DNA from: Myxococcus landrumus
GTDB lineage: Bacteria; Myxococcota; Myxococcia; Myxococcales; Myxococcaceae
Assembly: GCF_017301635.1 (NCBI RefSeq)
Contig: NZ_CP071091.1
Span: 6,894,001-6,958,000, forward strand
Length of the DNA: 64,000 nt
Direction: 5' to 3'
In this document: piece by piece, positions 36,986 to 46,075 of the stretch
Layout of the letters: each line of letters starts with the position of its first letter
Numbering within the stretch: position 1 is the stretch's first letter
Program-made: the position numbers and the translations under genes
Notes under the pieces: model-generated
What the model was told of the DNA's origin: nothing
Seen by the model: only the letters and a program-made list of their open reading frames with translations
Databases searched by the model: none

Positions 36986-38497
36986 TCAGCGGGTCGCGCG
37001 AGTCTTCCCGGGCTCCGTGTCCGGCTCCACCGGCATCAACTTGCCCAGGTTGAGCGGAGACACCTGCTCCTGGATGAGGAGCGGGTCTCCCACGAGGACG
37101 ATTTGCAGCGTCGCCGGGTCCAGGTACTTCTCCGCCGCGCGCTGCACCTCGGCCGCGGTGGCCGTGCGCAGGCCCTCCACGGTGCGGGTGAACTCATCCA
37201 GCGGCTGGCGCTTCATGAACAGCACCGCGGCGCTGGAGCCCAGTCCCTCCACCGTCTCGAAGGAGCCCGGGAAGGCGCGGATGAGTCCCTCGCGCGCCGC
37301 CTCCAGCTCCTTCTCGGTGATGGGGCGCGACTTCAGCCCGTTGAGCTCCTTCATCGTCTCACCGAGCGCGGGCCCGGTGACGTCCGCGCGCACGGACGTG
37401 TACGCGCTGAGCGGGCCCACGCCCAGCCGAGGGTCGATGCCCGCGCCGGCGCCGTAGCTGTAGCCCTTGTCCTCGCGCAGGTTCATGTTGAGCCGGCTGC
37501 CGAAGAAGCCGCCGAACACGGTGGTGGCCAGGTCCAGGGCGAACTCATCCGGGTTCCCCGCGGCGATGGCGGGCCGGCCCAGCATCATCACCGTCTGGTC
37601 CAGGCCGGGCTTGGGCACCACGTACACCGCCTGACGCGTGGACGCGGGCGGCGCGGGAGGCGCGGGAGGCAGCGCCGCCGGAGCCTTCCAGGTGCCCAGG
37701 TGCTTCCGGGCGAGCGCCACCGCGTCCTCCAGGGAGATGTCCCCCGTCAGCACGAGCGCCGCGGCGGCCGGGCCCACCTGCTTCTTGTAGAAGCCCTGCA
37801 CATCCTCCAGCGTGAGCGCCTGCACCGAGTCGGGCGTCCCCGTCGCGCTGTGCCCGTAAGGGTGGGTGCTCCCGAAGGTGGAGGAGAGGAACACCAACTG
37901 CCCCAGCGCGTTGGGGTTGCCCAGCCGGCGCACCAGGTCCGCGAGCTGCTGCTTCTTCCGACGCTCGAACGCCCTGGGCGCGAACGTCGGCCGCAGGGCC
38001 ATGTCCGACAGCAGCGCCAGCGCGGAGTCCAGGTTGCGCGTCAGCACGCGCACGCCCAGCCGCGAGCCGTCCGGGGACACGTCCTGGATGGCGGAGGCGC
38101 CCAGGTCTCCCAGGGCGTTGTCCAGCGCCACCGTGTCGCGGCTGCCCGCGCCCTCCAACAACATCCGATACGTCAGGTCGGCCAGGCCCGGCTTGCCCGC
38201 CGGGTCCTGCGCGCTCCCCGCGGCGAAGACGAGCCCCGCGTAGACGAGCGGCAGCTCCCGCCGGGTGCTCACCAGCACGGTGAGCCCGTTTTCGAGCGTG
38301 GCCTTCTGGAAGACGGGCAGCACCAGCTCCGGGGGCTTGCCGGGCTGGGGCGCCGCGGCGCGGAAGGCCTCCGCGTCGGCGGGGGCCGCAGGCGTGGTCG
38401 GAGCGGGCGCCGGCGCGGGCTCCGGGGTCGCGGGCTTCTGCTGACTGGCGCAGCCGGCCAGCGAGAGGGAGACGAGGGCGGTGATGAGGCGGCGCAT
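36986..38497 (-). CDS. M16-family peptidase lipoprotein, inactive-type subunit
   Basis: A 503-residue lipoprotein (MRRLITALVSLSLAGC, lipid Cys at residue 16) with a Pro/Ala linker. It has the M16 fold: ATLENGLTVLVSTRRELPLV, VFGGFFGSRLNMNLREDKGY and SYGAGAGIDPR. The zinc motif HxxEH is missing; the matching place reads LADLTYRMLLEG. It is therefore likely the non-catalytic partner of the M16 gene just upstream, as the alpha subunit is in mitochondrial processing peptidase. Its ATG overlaps that gene's stop (TGATG). Confidence 0.88.
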   Translation of the reverse strand: MRRLITALVSLSLAGCASQQKPATPEPAPAPAPTTPAAPADAEAFRAAAPQPGKPPELVLPVFQKATLENGLTVLVSTRRELPLVYAGLVFAAGSAQDPAGKPGLADLTYRMLLEGAGSRDTVALDNALGDLGASAIQDVSPDGSRLGVRVLTRNLDSALALLSDMALRPTFAPRAFERRKKQQLADLVRRLGNPNALGQLVFLSSTFGSTHPYGHSATGTPDSVQALTLEDVQGFYKKQVGPAAAALVLTGDISLEDAVALARKHLGTWKAPAALPPAPPAPPASTRQAVYVVPKPGLDQTVMMLGRPAIAAGNPDEFALDLATTVFGGFFGSRLNMNLREDKGYSYGAGAGIDPRLGVGPLSAYTSVRADVTGPALGETMKELNGLKSRPITEKELEAAREGLIRAFPGSFETVEGLGSSAAVLFMKRQPLDEFTRTVEGLRTATAAEVQRAAEKYLDPATLQIVLVGDPLLIQEQVSPLNLGKLMPVEPDTEPGKTRATR

Positions 38498-39903
38498 CAG
38501 TGGCGCTCCTTCGATTCGGCGGGGGCCTGCTTCCGGGGGGCGGGCACGGCGTGGAGGATGACGCGTGCGTCGGGGCGCAGCGTGTCGCGGGCGAACTGCT
38601 TCACGGCTTCGGGCGTCACCGACTCGTAGCGCGCCAGGTCCTGCGCCACGTAGCTGGGCTCACCGACGAAGTGGTTGTAGCTCTGGAGCACGTCCGCCTT
38701 GCCGCCGAAGCCACCGATGGACTGGAGGCCCGCCAGCGTGCGCGTGTCGATGCGGGTGCGCGCGCGCTGAATCTCCTCGGCGGTGATGCCGTTCTTGCGC
38801 ACGTCCTCCAGCACCGCGTCCACTTCCTTGAGCAGCGCGTCGGTGGACACCCCGGGCCGCGCCGTCACGTCGATGTTGAAGACAGACTGCGCGCCCTGGC
38901 TCTGCTGCGCGACGGTGACGCTCTGGGCCAGCTGCTTCTCCAGCACCAGGCGGCGGTAGAGGCGGCTCGCCTTGCCCGTGCCCAGCACGGTGGCCAGCAC
39001 GTCCGCGGTGGCGTCGCCGTTCTCGAAGTAGGCCGGCGTCAGCCACTGGACGGACAGGAGGGGCAGCGTCGCGACGCGCTCCTCGAAGCGGATGACCACC
39101 GGCTTGGTGGTCTTCACCGGCGCCACCTGGGGCCTGGCGGGCTTGGGGTGGCTGGGCAGCGAGCCGAAGTACTTCTCGATGAGGGCCTTCGTCTTCGCCA
39201 CGTCGAAGTCACCGACGACGGCGAGCGTGGCGTTGGAGGGCGCGTACCACTTGCGGAAGAAGTCCTTCACGTCATCCACGGTGGCGGCGTCCAGGTCCTT
39301 CATCGAGCCGATGACGGCCCCGTGGTACGGGTGCGGCAGGGGGAACAGCGCGTGCCACGCCTCCTCCTGGGCCAGGCCGTACGGCGCGGCTTCGGTGCCC
39401 TGGCGGCGCTCGTTCTTCACGACCTCCTTCTGGGTGGCCAGCTTCTCGGGCGTGAGCGCGTCGAGCAGGAAGCCCATGCGGTCGCTCTCCAGCCACAGCG
39501 CCGTCTCCAGGTGGTGGGTGGGCACCGTCTCGAAGTAGTTGGTGCGGTCGAAGCTGGTGGTGCCGTTGAGGTCCGTGGCGCCCAACTGCTCCAGCATGGA
39601 GATGTGCACGTCGTCCGCCACGTTGCGCGAGCCCTGAAACATCATGTGCTCGAAGAGGTGGGCGAAGCCCGTGCGGCCGGGCTGCTCGTTGTACGCGCCG
39701 ACGTGGTACCAGACGTTGACGGAAACAATGGGCAGCTTGCGGTCCACGGACAGGATGACCTCCAGTCCGTTGGGCAGCGTGTACTTCTCATAGGGGATGG
39801 CGAGCGCTTCGCGCCCGGGCTCCAGCGGCTTCGCCTCTTGTGTTGCTTGGGCGAGTGCCGGGAGCCCGAACAGGACGAGCGCTGCGGCGGCGAGGGCCTT
39901 CAT
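38497..39903 (-). CDS. M16-family zinc peptidase, active subunit
   Basis: A 468-residue exported protein. ATG 39903 gives a signal peptide (MKALAAAALVLFGLPALAQA). The zinc site is HLFEH at residues 82-86, and the third ligand lies in the ENERR-like stretch VVKNERRQGTE. Typical C-domain segments follow (FGSLPSHPKPARP, GTGKASRLYRRLVLEKQLAQ). It should degrade peptides in the periplasm together with the inactive partner encoded next. The two genes overlap by one base. Confidence 0.9.
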   Translation of the reverse strand: MKALAAAALVLFGLPALAQATQEAKPLEPGREALAIPYEKYTLPNGLEVILSVDRKLPIVSVNVWYHVGAYNEQPGRTGFAHLFEHMMFQGSRNVADDVHISMLEQLGATDLNGTTSFDRTNYFETVPTHHLETALWLESDRMGFLLDALTPEKLATQKEVVKNERRQGTEAAPYGLAQEEAWHALFPLPHPYHGAVIGSMKDLDAATVDDVKDFFRKWYAPSNATLAVVGDFDVAKTKALIEKYFGSLPSHPKPARPQVAPVKTTKPVVIRFEERVATLPLLSVQWLTPAYFENGDATADVLATVLGTGKASRLYRRLVLEKQLAQSVTVAQQSQGAQSVFNIDVTARPGVSTDALLKEVDAVLEDVRKNGITAEEIQRARTRIDTRTLAGLQSIGGFGGKADVLQSYNHFVGEPSYVAQDLARYESVTPEAVKQFARDTLRPDARVILHAVPAPRKQAPAESKERH

Positions 39904-40043
39904 TCGGGACAAGGTTCCTCCGGGGCTTCCGTGCCTGGGTCTCACCTCTCGCGCTTAGCACGCGTCCCTCTCCAGGTGGACAAGGAATGACCCGTGCAAC
40001 GGAGACAGATGGCACCGGGGGTGCTCCATGAGACAGTGGGGCC

Positions 40044-40835
40044 ATGGCCCCCATGGTTGGTGTCACGCCGCGCTGCGCGGTCCATCCGGATGAGGAAGCC
40101 GACGCCACGTGTCAGCGCTGTGGCGCCTTCGTCTGTGGCACCTGCGCGACCTGGGTGATGTCCGTGTTGTATTGCACGGACTGCGCGGCTCGGCCGGAGG
40201 TGAACTACCTGGAGGTCTTCCGCCTGAAGTTCTGGGGGAAGCGCGACGCCAACGCGTGGGTGGTGGGCATCGTCTCGCTGGGGCTCATCGCGGGCGCGGC
40301 GTTCGCGGCGTCCCAGGGGGAGTGGCTCGCGGCCGTGGTGATGCTGGGGGCCGCGGGGGTGGGCGGGGGCTTCTTCCTGGGGCAGCGCTGGGCAAGGCCC
40401 GCGCTGGTCCTCACGCCCATCACGGCGGGGCTCGTGGCCGCGTCGGTCCATGGGCCGGGCGCGCTGGTGCTGAGCTTCCTGGTGTTCGTCTCCGCGCTGC
40501 AGACCTTCCTCGACGCCCGGAACCGGCTCTTCTTCCGGGTGGAGGTGTCCGAGAAGGACCTGCGCCGGCTGTGGGACCTGCGCGTCAACAATCCGCTGGC
40601 CCGGAACGCGCTGTCGCTGGGCATCACGTCGTTCATCATCCCGGTGTTCGCGCCCTTCGCCGTGCTCGTGGGCGCGCTGGCCTTGCGGAAGGTGGACCTC
40701 AACGCCAGGCCTCCCATCGGCCGCAAGGGACAGGCGATGGCGGCCATCGTGCTGGGCGTGGGCGCGGTGGTGTTCTGGGTCCTGGTGGTGATTCCCTACC
40801 TCCAACGTCTCACGAACGGACGGCTGTTCCTCTGA
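40044..40835 (+). CDS. B-box zinc-finger membrane protein with DUF4190-like tail
   Basis: A 263-residue protein. The N-terminus has a B-box-like zinc site (CAVHPDEEADATCQRCGAF, VCGTCATWV, YCTDC). After a hydrophilic link, several membrane helices follow (WVVGIVSLGLIAGAAFAAS, PALVLTPITAGLVAASVHG). The last 90 residues fit DUF4190 (NPLARNALSLGITSFIIPVF, PPIGRKGQAMAAIVLGVGA). It sits in the inner membrane with the zinc domain in the cytoplasm. The role is unknown. Confidence 0.8.
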   Translation: MAPMVGVTPRCAVHPDEEADATCQRCGAFVCGTCATWVMSVLYCTDCAARPEVNYLEVFRLKFWGKRDANAWVVGIVSLGLIAGAAFAASQGEWLAAVVMLGAAGVGGGFFLGQRWARPALVLTPITAGLVAASVHGPGALVLSFLVFVSALQTFLDARNRLFFRVEVSEKDLRRLWDLRVNNPLARNALSLGITSFIIPVFAPFAVLVGALALRKVDLNARPPIGRKGQAMAAIVLGVGAVVFWVLVVIPYLQRLTNGRLFL

Positions 40836-40975
40836 GCCGAGCGCGGAGGCGCCTGTGCCCCGCCTCGCCATCCCGGCGCGCGGCGGGGGTGTGGTGTCTT
40901 CTTTCGCGAAGGGTGCCCACGCTGACGAGAGGGAGACAGCAGCGGGTTTCCGCATCAGCGAGAAAGGGTGACGAC

Positions 40976-41458
40976 ATGGCGAATGAATCCGAGGGGCGGG
41001 AAGAAGCGGGCGTCCGCCCGAGCGCCACCGAGGACCTCCGCGCCCAGCGGCACGAGTCGAGGACGTCGCGGACGTATGAGTTCTTCCTCAGGGACCTCGA
41101 GGCGAGGGTGGGAGGCGACCGTGCCCTCGCGCAGCGGGCGGCGGAGTCGGTGCTCTGCACGCTCGAGCAGCGGCTCATGGGGACGGAGGTGAAGCAACTG
41201 GAGGCGCAGCTTCCGGCCAAGGTGCGCGACTTGTTGAAGCGCTGCCCGCGCCATGAGGGCTTGCCTCCGCGCAAGTTCAAGCTGCTGGAGTTTCTCCAAC
41301 GGGTCGGTGAGGACCTGGACACCACGCCCAACGAAGCCGAGCGCCTCAGTCGCGCCGTGTTCGCCACGGTGCGAGGGCACATCTCCGAAGGCGAGGCCGA
41401 CGATGTGATGGGCCAGCTTCCCGCGGACCTGCGCGCGCTGTGGATTCCCGAGGCGTGA
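40976..41458 (+). CDS. DUF2267 domain protein
   Basis: A 160-residue cytoplasmic protein from ATG 40976, with AAAGGGTG five bases upstream. The DUF2267 pattern is clear: FLRDLEARVGGDRALAQRAA, SVLCTLEQRLMGTEVKQLEA, AQLPAKVRDLLKRCPR and FATVRGHISEGEADDVMGQL. The family is often tied to stress or envelope genes but has no known activity. It converges with the HEAT gene, 13 bases apart. Confidence 0.85.
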   Translation: MANESEGREEAGVRPSATEDLRAQRHESRTSRTYEFFLRDLEARVGGDRALAQRAAESVLCTLEQRLMGTEVKQLEAQLPAKVRDLLKRCPRHEGLPPRKFKLLEFLQRVGEDLDTTPNEAERLSRAVFATVRGHISEGEADDVMGQLPADLRALWIPEA

Positions 41459-41471
41459 GCCGCGAGCCCCG

Positions 41472-43391
41472 CTACCTGGCGAGGAAGGACGAGGCCAGGC
41501 GGCGCACGTCCTCCGAGCCATCACTCGAGGCCACGTCGCGCAGCAGCTCCAGGACGAGCGGCTCCATGGTCGGCAGCGGCCCCAGCATCCGCACCACTTG
41601 AGCGCGGACCTGGGCCACGGGCTCCGTGCGCAGCGCTTGGGTCGCCGCACGGAGGTGAGGCGCGGCCACGCGTCGCGATATCACCTCCGCGGCCTTCTCC
41701 CGGACGAGTGCGTCCGTGTCCTCGAGCAGCACCGTGTCCAGGAGCACGTCCACGTCCGCGCCGTCGATGGCCCCCAGGGCTTCCGTGGCCGCGGCCCGGA
41801 TGTGCGGGGAGGGATGGGAGCGCGCGGTGCTCGCATAGGCGAGGCTTCGAGGAGACCCCATCCTCGCCATCGCGCGCAGGCAGGGCTCCACGTCGAGGGG
41901 CCTGGCTTCGCAGTGCTTCAACAAGTCCTCGACCAGGTCGAGCGCATGTCCTGGCTCGAAGCGCTCCAGGTTTCGAGCCACCGTGCCCAGTGCCATCATC
42001 GCCGCGTGTCTCAGCTCTGGCTTGCGCGCGGACTCCAGGGCGCGTGTCAGCGCCAGGGCCAGCTCCACGGTGGGGCGCCCCACCCTTCCCGCCGCCGAGA
42101 GGGCGCGCAGGTGGGCGTCTCGCCGTGACGGGAGGAGCAGCGACGCCAGCGCGTGTTGTGCCTCGGGTGTCCCCGCGTCTCCCAGGGCGTCGAGTACGTC
42201 GCTGGCCACCGCGTCATCGAGGAGCCTTGAGCGAAACCACCGCGCCGCGTCCTTCGCGCTCGAGGGCTTCCATCGCAGCAGGGCCGACAGTCGCTCCCGG
42301 AGGAGGACGTGGACACTCTCGTCCTCCCGGGGCGTGTCCTCCAGCGCGTGGATCAGCTCCTCCAGCGTCGCGTCTCCCACGAGGAGCCGGTCTCGCTCCG
42401 GCGTGACGGTGCTCTGGGACGCGGACAGGGGCTCGGCGCCCAACCGGGCTCTTGTCTCGCGAAAGGCAACCATCGAGAGCGGTGGCCCCTGTCGCGAGTC
42501 CCATCGCGTCAGCGCCACCCGTGTCTCCGTGCGCAGCAAGGGCAGGCCCAGCGCGCCACCCCCTGTCTCCACCACCTCCGAGCCCGTGACTTCACGCACC
42601 AGCCCCTCCTCGTCGAGCGTGAAGTCCAAGTGTCCTCGCAGCCGGGGCACCATGAGGCCCGGTCCCCTGGGTCCCAAGGGCGCCCACAGCGGAAGGGCCG
42701 TCCGCAGGTAGCGCCGCTGGGTCTTCACGTAGGTGTTCGCGCTGCCACCGGCGCGGTACTCGGATTCGAAGTCCCCCGTCGTGTCCGTCTCCTCGGTGCT
42801 CCAGCTCCGCCCGTCCTCCGCGACGAACTGGGTGGTGGACAGGAGCAGGCTCACCAGGTGCCTCGCGCGATGTTTCAGCGTCGCATCGGAGTACACCGTG
42901 AGGATTCGACCTCTGAGGTCCTGTGCCAGATACACGGGCTGCTCGAGCGCGGTGCCCAGCTCCCTCAGCGAGGCTTCATCGGGAAGTCCATTCTCCTCCA
43001 CGCGAGTCAGGCTCAACCGGCCCGCGAAGAAGTGCCGCTCTCCCTCCAGGCCCACGTACGTGAGCTCCAGCGTCCCGCTCCACCCGAACTGCCGCCAGCT
43101 TCGGCCCGCTTCCGCGCCGGGGAGCTGCTCGGCCGTCCGGGTGTCCAGGTCGAAGTGGTAGCGGTGCTCCAGTCCCGGCGTCAGCACGCGGTGGCGGCCC
43201 TTCACGCCCTGGAGGACAGGGGCCTGCGGGACCTCGGGGACGGGCAGCTCGGGGGGAGGTGCGGGGAGGACCGGAGGCTCGTCGGGGAGCTCGATGCTCC
43301 ATAGGCTGACCATCACCAGCACGGCGAAGAGGGTCAGCAGGCTCTTCAGACGAGGGCTCACGACGCCAGGGATACGGGCCCAAGGCCCCAT
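41472..43391 (-). CDS. HEAT-repeat protein with vitellogenin-like N-terminal beta domain
   Basis: About 639 residues from ATG 43391; a GTG at 43403 is an alternative and neither ribosome site is ideal. An N-terminal membrane anchor ([19 protein letters not shown]) is followed by a Pro linker. The beta-rich segment [20 protein letters not shown] and on to about residue 300 recalls the N-terminal sheet of vitellogenin and other large lipid-transfer proteins. From about 330 come some eight HEAT-like helical pairs ([40 protein letters not shown]). The lipid-transfer link is a tentative reading of the architecture. It lies just downstream of dnaA on the same strand. Confidence 0.7.
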   Translation of the reverse strand: MGPWARIPGVVSPRLKSLLTLFAVLVMVSLWSIELPDEPPVLPAPPPELPVPEVPQAPVLQGVKGRHRVLTPGLEHRYHFDLDTRTAEQLPGAEAGRSWRQFGWSGTLELTYVGLEGERHFFAGRLSLTRVEENGLPDEASLRELGTALEQPVYLAQDLRGRILTVYSDATLKHRARHLVSLLLSTTQFVAEDGRSWSTEETDTTGDFESEYRAGGSANTYVKTQRRYLRTALPLWAPLGPRGPGLMVPRLRGHLDFTLDEEGLVREVTGSEVVETGGGALGLPLLRTETRVALTRWDSRQGPPLSMVAFRETRARLGAEPLSASQSTVTPERDRLLVGDATLEELIHALEDTPREDESVHVLLRERLSALLRWKPSSAKDAARWFRSRLLDDAVASDVLDALGDAGTPEAQHALASLLLPSRRDAHLRALSAAGRVGRPTVELALALTRALESARKPELRHAAMMALGTVARNLERFEPGHALDLVEDLLKHCEARPLDVEPCLRAMARMGSPRSLAYASTARSHPSPHIRAAATEALGAIDGADVDVLLDTVLLEDTDALVREKAAEVISRRVAAPHLRAATQALRTEPVAQVRAQVVRMLGPLPTMEPLVLELLRDVASSDGSEDVRRLASSFLAR

Positions 43392-43464
43392 CCTGGTCGT
43401 CACGACTCCGTGACGCGGTGTCTCAACTGGGCTGCGGGTGTAACAAAAGACTCAGCGAGCCGAC

Positions 43465-44817
43465 TCAGTGGCCGCCGAGCCTCAGCTCCAGCTCCGCCAG
43501 CTCACGCTTCACGGTGGGGTCCGACTCGCGAAGTCCCTCCACCTTGCGGACGGCGGAGATGACGGTGGAGTGGTCCTTGCTGAAGCGCGACGCGATTTCA
43601 GGGAACGAGCTCTTGGTCAGCTTGCGGCTCAGGTACATGGCCACCTGGCGGGCATGGGCCAGGGCCTTGTGACGGCGGTCCTCTTTCAAGGACTCCACCG
43701 TGACCTTGTAGAAGCGGGCCACCTCGCGCTGGATGGCTTCGACATCCACCGCGTGCTGGGCGGGGAGGATGTCGCGCAACACCTCCGCGGCGAACTCCTC
43801 CGTCACGGGCTGGCGCGTCAGGCTGTGCACCGCGGACAGCTTCACCAGCGCGCCCTCGAGCTCCCGCACGTTCTTCTGGATGTGCTTGGCGATGAAGTGC
43901 GCCACCGAGTCCGGCAGGTGCAGGTTCTCCGCGACGGCCTTCTTCTGGAGGATGGCCACCCGCGTCTCGTACGTGGGCTCGCGGATGTCCGTCATCAGGC
44001 CCATGGTGAACCGGCTGCGCAGCCGCTCCTCCAGGCCCGGAATCTCCGCGGGCACCGTGTCGCTGGTGAGGATGATGGCCTTGCCCAGCTCGTAGAGCGT
44101 GTTGAAGGTGTAGAAGAACTCCTTCTGCGTCTCCTCGCGCTTGCCCAGGAACTGGATGTCGTCGATGAGCAGCACGTCGCACTCCTCGCGGAACTTCCGC
44201 CGGAAGTCCGTCATGCGGTGCTCGCGAACGCTCTCCACGTACTCATTGGTGAACTGCTCGCTCGACAGGAACACCACCCGCTGCGAGGGGTCCTTCTCCC
44301 AGATGTGGTTGCCCACCGCCTGGAGCAGGTGCGTCTTCCCCAACCCCGTGCCGCCATAGATGTAGAGCGGGTTGTAGTGATGGCCCGGCTTGTCGGACAC
44401 CGCCTGGGCCGCCGCCGCGGGGAGCTGGTTGCTGTCCGCCACCACGAAGGTGCTGAAGGTGAAGCGGCTGTTGAGCCGCGAAGGACGGCCCACGCTCACC
44501 TTCACGGTGGGTGTGGGCGGAAAGGTGCCTTCGGGGACCAGACCTTCCACCACCTCATAGGCCACGGAGACCAGACCGTCGCCCATCCGGGCGAGGTGTC
44601 CTTCGAGCAGACTCCGGTAGTGGTCATCCACCCAGTCGCGGAAGAAACGGTCCGGAACACCCAGGACGAGGGTGTTGTCGCGCACCTCCAGGGCACGCAC
44701 CCGATCCAACCACTGGAGCGCATACTGACGACCTTCCTGACGGATGGCCTCCAGCAATTTGTTCCAGAGAATTCCAGCACTTGGAATGGGAGATGCGGCC
44801 TGGGCGAGGGCGTTCAA
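43465..44817 (-). CDS. dnaA: Chromosomal replication initiator DnaA
   Basis: A 450-residue protein, the usual size, with a TTG start at 44817; no nearer ATG or GTG fits the conserved N-terminus. Domain I (residues 15-95) binds DnaB, and domain II is short. Domain III has Walker [11 protein letters not shown] (155-164), Walker [10 protein letters not shown] (216-224) and the arginine-finger region [15 protein letters not shown]. Domain IV binds DNA through [17 protein letters not shown]. The usual dnaN does not follow; the HEAT gene does. dnaA diverges from rpmH across 407 bp. Confidence 0.98.
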   Translation of the reverse strand: MNALAQAASPIPSAGILWNKLLEAIRQEGRQYALQWLDRVRALEVRDNTLVLGVPDRFFRDWVDDHYRSLLEGHLARMGDGLVSVAYEVVEGLVPEGTFPPTPTVKVSVGRPSRLNSRFTFSTFVVADSNQLPAAAAQAVSDKPGHHYNPLYIYGGTGLGKTHLLQAVGNHIWEKDPSQRVVFLSSEQFTNEYVESVREHRMTDFRRKFREECDVLLIDDIQFLGKREETQKEFFYTFNTLYELGKAIILTSDTVPAEIPGLEERLRSRFTMGLMTDIREPTYETRVAILQKKAVAENLHLPDSVAHFIAKHIQKNVRELEGALVKLSAVHSLTRQPVTEEFAAEVLRDILPAQHAVDVEAIQREVARFYKVTVESLKEDRRHKALAHARQVAMYLSRKLTKSSFPEIASRFSKDHSTVISAVRKVEGLRESDPTVKRELAELELRLGGH

Positions 44818-45224
44818 GAGTGTCTCAACCGTGCAAAAGCGGGAGGGGCTGCGAGCGTCCGGCCGTGCTAACAGAGGGGTTGGGGTGGATCAAGCTATCG
44901 ACCCAAAGCCGCGCCGCTGAAGGATCTTTTCAGGGGGTGGATGATCGGCAACGGGCATGCCGATCCGCGACGGTTGTGGAGATCCGATCTCCTCCCCCCA
45001 ATGGATGGGGGCCGCCTGCTCCGGGTTGACTGGCGGTGCGGAATGCAAAACCTCCGCGAGGCGAAAGAGGGCCTCGGAGGTCGCCGCGAGGGGTGAAATG
45101 GGGCGGACGGAGGTGATCCTCCGTTGACTTACCCCGGAAATGGGGTTACGGACCCGGCCCTTTCCCTAGTTCAGGTCGCGCCGAAGCCGTAGGAGGCGCC
45201 ACCCCTCATCAAGGAGTTCAAGCC
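44818..45224. promoter_or_regulatory. dnaA-rpmH divergent control region
   Basis: Within 44884-44992 there are six GATC sites and two perfect inverted repeats: GATCGGCA/TGCCGATC (44943-44950, 44958-44965) and GGAGATC/GATCTCC (44978-44984, 44986-44992). Three 9-mers match the DnaA box at 7 of 9 (44884-44892, 44936-44944, 44975-44983), which would suit DnaA autoregulation. At 45051-45062 and 45071-45080 CCTCCGCGAGGC and GCCTCGGAGG form a stem with a 2-base bulge. No perfect DnaA box is present, so it looks more like a control region than an origin. Confidence 0.5.
45124..45151 (+). promoter_or_regulatory. Possible rpmH operon promoter
   Basis: TTGACT at 45124-45129 fits a -35 box, and TTACGG at 45146-45151 is a weak -10 at 16 bases. 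ACCCC and GGGGT (45131-45135, 45142-45146) form an inverted repeat between them. The transcript would have a leader of about 65 bases. Confidence 0.3.
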
Positions 45225-45377
45225 GTGTCCAAGCGCACGTACCAGCCGTCGAAGCTGCGCCGCAACCGCACCCACGGGTTCCGCAAGCGCAACGGAACCA
45301 AGTCCGGCCGTGATGTCCTCAAGCGCCGCCGCGCGAAGGGCCGCAAGCGGCTGGTCGTGTCGGCTGCCAAGAAGTAA
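45225..45377 (+). CDS. rpmH: Ribosomal protein L34
   Basis: A 50-residue protein with a GTG start and AAGGAG eight bases upstream. The L34 signature [18 protein letters not shown] opens the protein and [20 protein letters not shown] follows. It is part of the large ribosomal subunit. It heads the operon rpmH-rnpA-yidD-yidC-jag and starts 407 bp from dnaA on the opposite strand, a very old arrangement near bacterial origins. Confidence 0.98.
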   Translation: MSKRTYQPSKLRRNRTHGFRKRNGTKSGRDVLKRRRAKGRKRLVVSAAKK

Positions 45378-45389
45378 GCGAGTCTGCTT

Positions 45390-45812
45390 GTGAGGGCCGA
45401 GGGTGCGACGCCGGGCCAGACTGGCCCGGCAGACCAGCGCTTCCCCAAGGCCCTTCGCCTGCTCAGCAGGCGTGAGTTCCTCGAGGTGCAGGACGGTGGG
45501 CAGAAGATTCCTTCCGACTGTCTCCTCGCCCTCTACAAACGCAATGGCCGGACGTACTCCCGTGTTGGCCTCACCGTGTCGAGCAAGGTGGGAAACGCGG
45601 TAGTGCGCGCGCGCCTCAGGCGCGTGCTGCGCGAGTTGTTCCGCAAGCGCCGCATGCAATGGCCCTCGGGCCTGGACGTGGTGTTGGTGGCGCGCTCATC
45701 CGCGAAGGAAGCCTCCTTCATGGACTTGTCCCGCGCCTTCGACGGTGTCACCCGTAAGCTGCAGCGGCTCCCGCCGGCCGCCGAGTCGAAGCCGAAGGAG
45801 CCTCCCAGATGA
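45390..45812 (+). CDS. rnpA: Ribonuclease P protein component
   Basis: A 140-residue basic protein with a GTG start 13 bases after rpmH. After an N-terminal extension of about 20 residues come [35 protein letters not shown] and [20 protein letters not shown], which contains the RNR-type motif that binds pre-tRNA leaders. Together with RNase P RNA (not in this window) it matures tRNA 5' ends. Its stop overlaps the yidD start by four bases. Confidence 0.95.
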   Translation: MRAEGATPGQTGPADQRFPKALRLLSRREFLEVQDGGQKIPSDCLLALYKRNGRTYSRVGLTVSSKVGNAVVRARLRRVLRELFRKRRMQWPSGLDVVLVARSSAKEASFMDLSRAFDGVTRKLQRLPPAAESKPKEPPR

Positions 45813-46027
45813 GCCCGCTCGCCTTCGTCATCTCGCTGCCCATCCGCTTCTATCGGAAGTTCCTCGGGCCGCTTTTGCCGAAGGTGTGCCGCTTCTATCC
45901 CTCGTGCTCCACCTACGCCATGGAGGCGCTGGAAAAGCACGGAGGGCTCAAGGGTTCCTGGCTCACCGTGTGGCGCTTGTTGCGCTGCCAGCCCTTCCAC
46001 CCCGGTGGCATCGACCCGGTGCCGTGA
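45809..46027 (+). CDS. yidD: Membrane protein insertion efficiency factor YidD
   Basis: A 72-residue protein with the family hallmark [33 protein letters not shown] and [17 protein letters not shown]. It is a small membrane-associated helper of YidC-mediated insertion. ATG overlaps the rnpA stop (ATGA), so it is translationally coupled. Confidence 0.96.
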   Translation: MSPLAFVISLPIRFYRKFLGPLLPKVCRFYPSCSTYAMEALEKHGGLKGSWLTVWRLLRCQPFHPGGIDPVP

Positions 46028-46075
46028 CGGGGCTTTCACCCCTTGCCGCACCCTCCCCCGTGGGGAGGGAACTCT

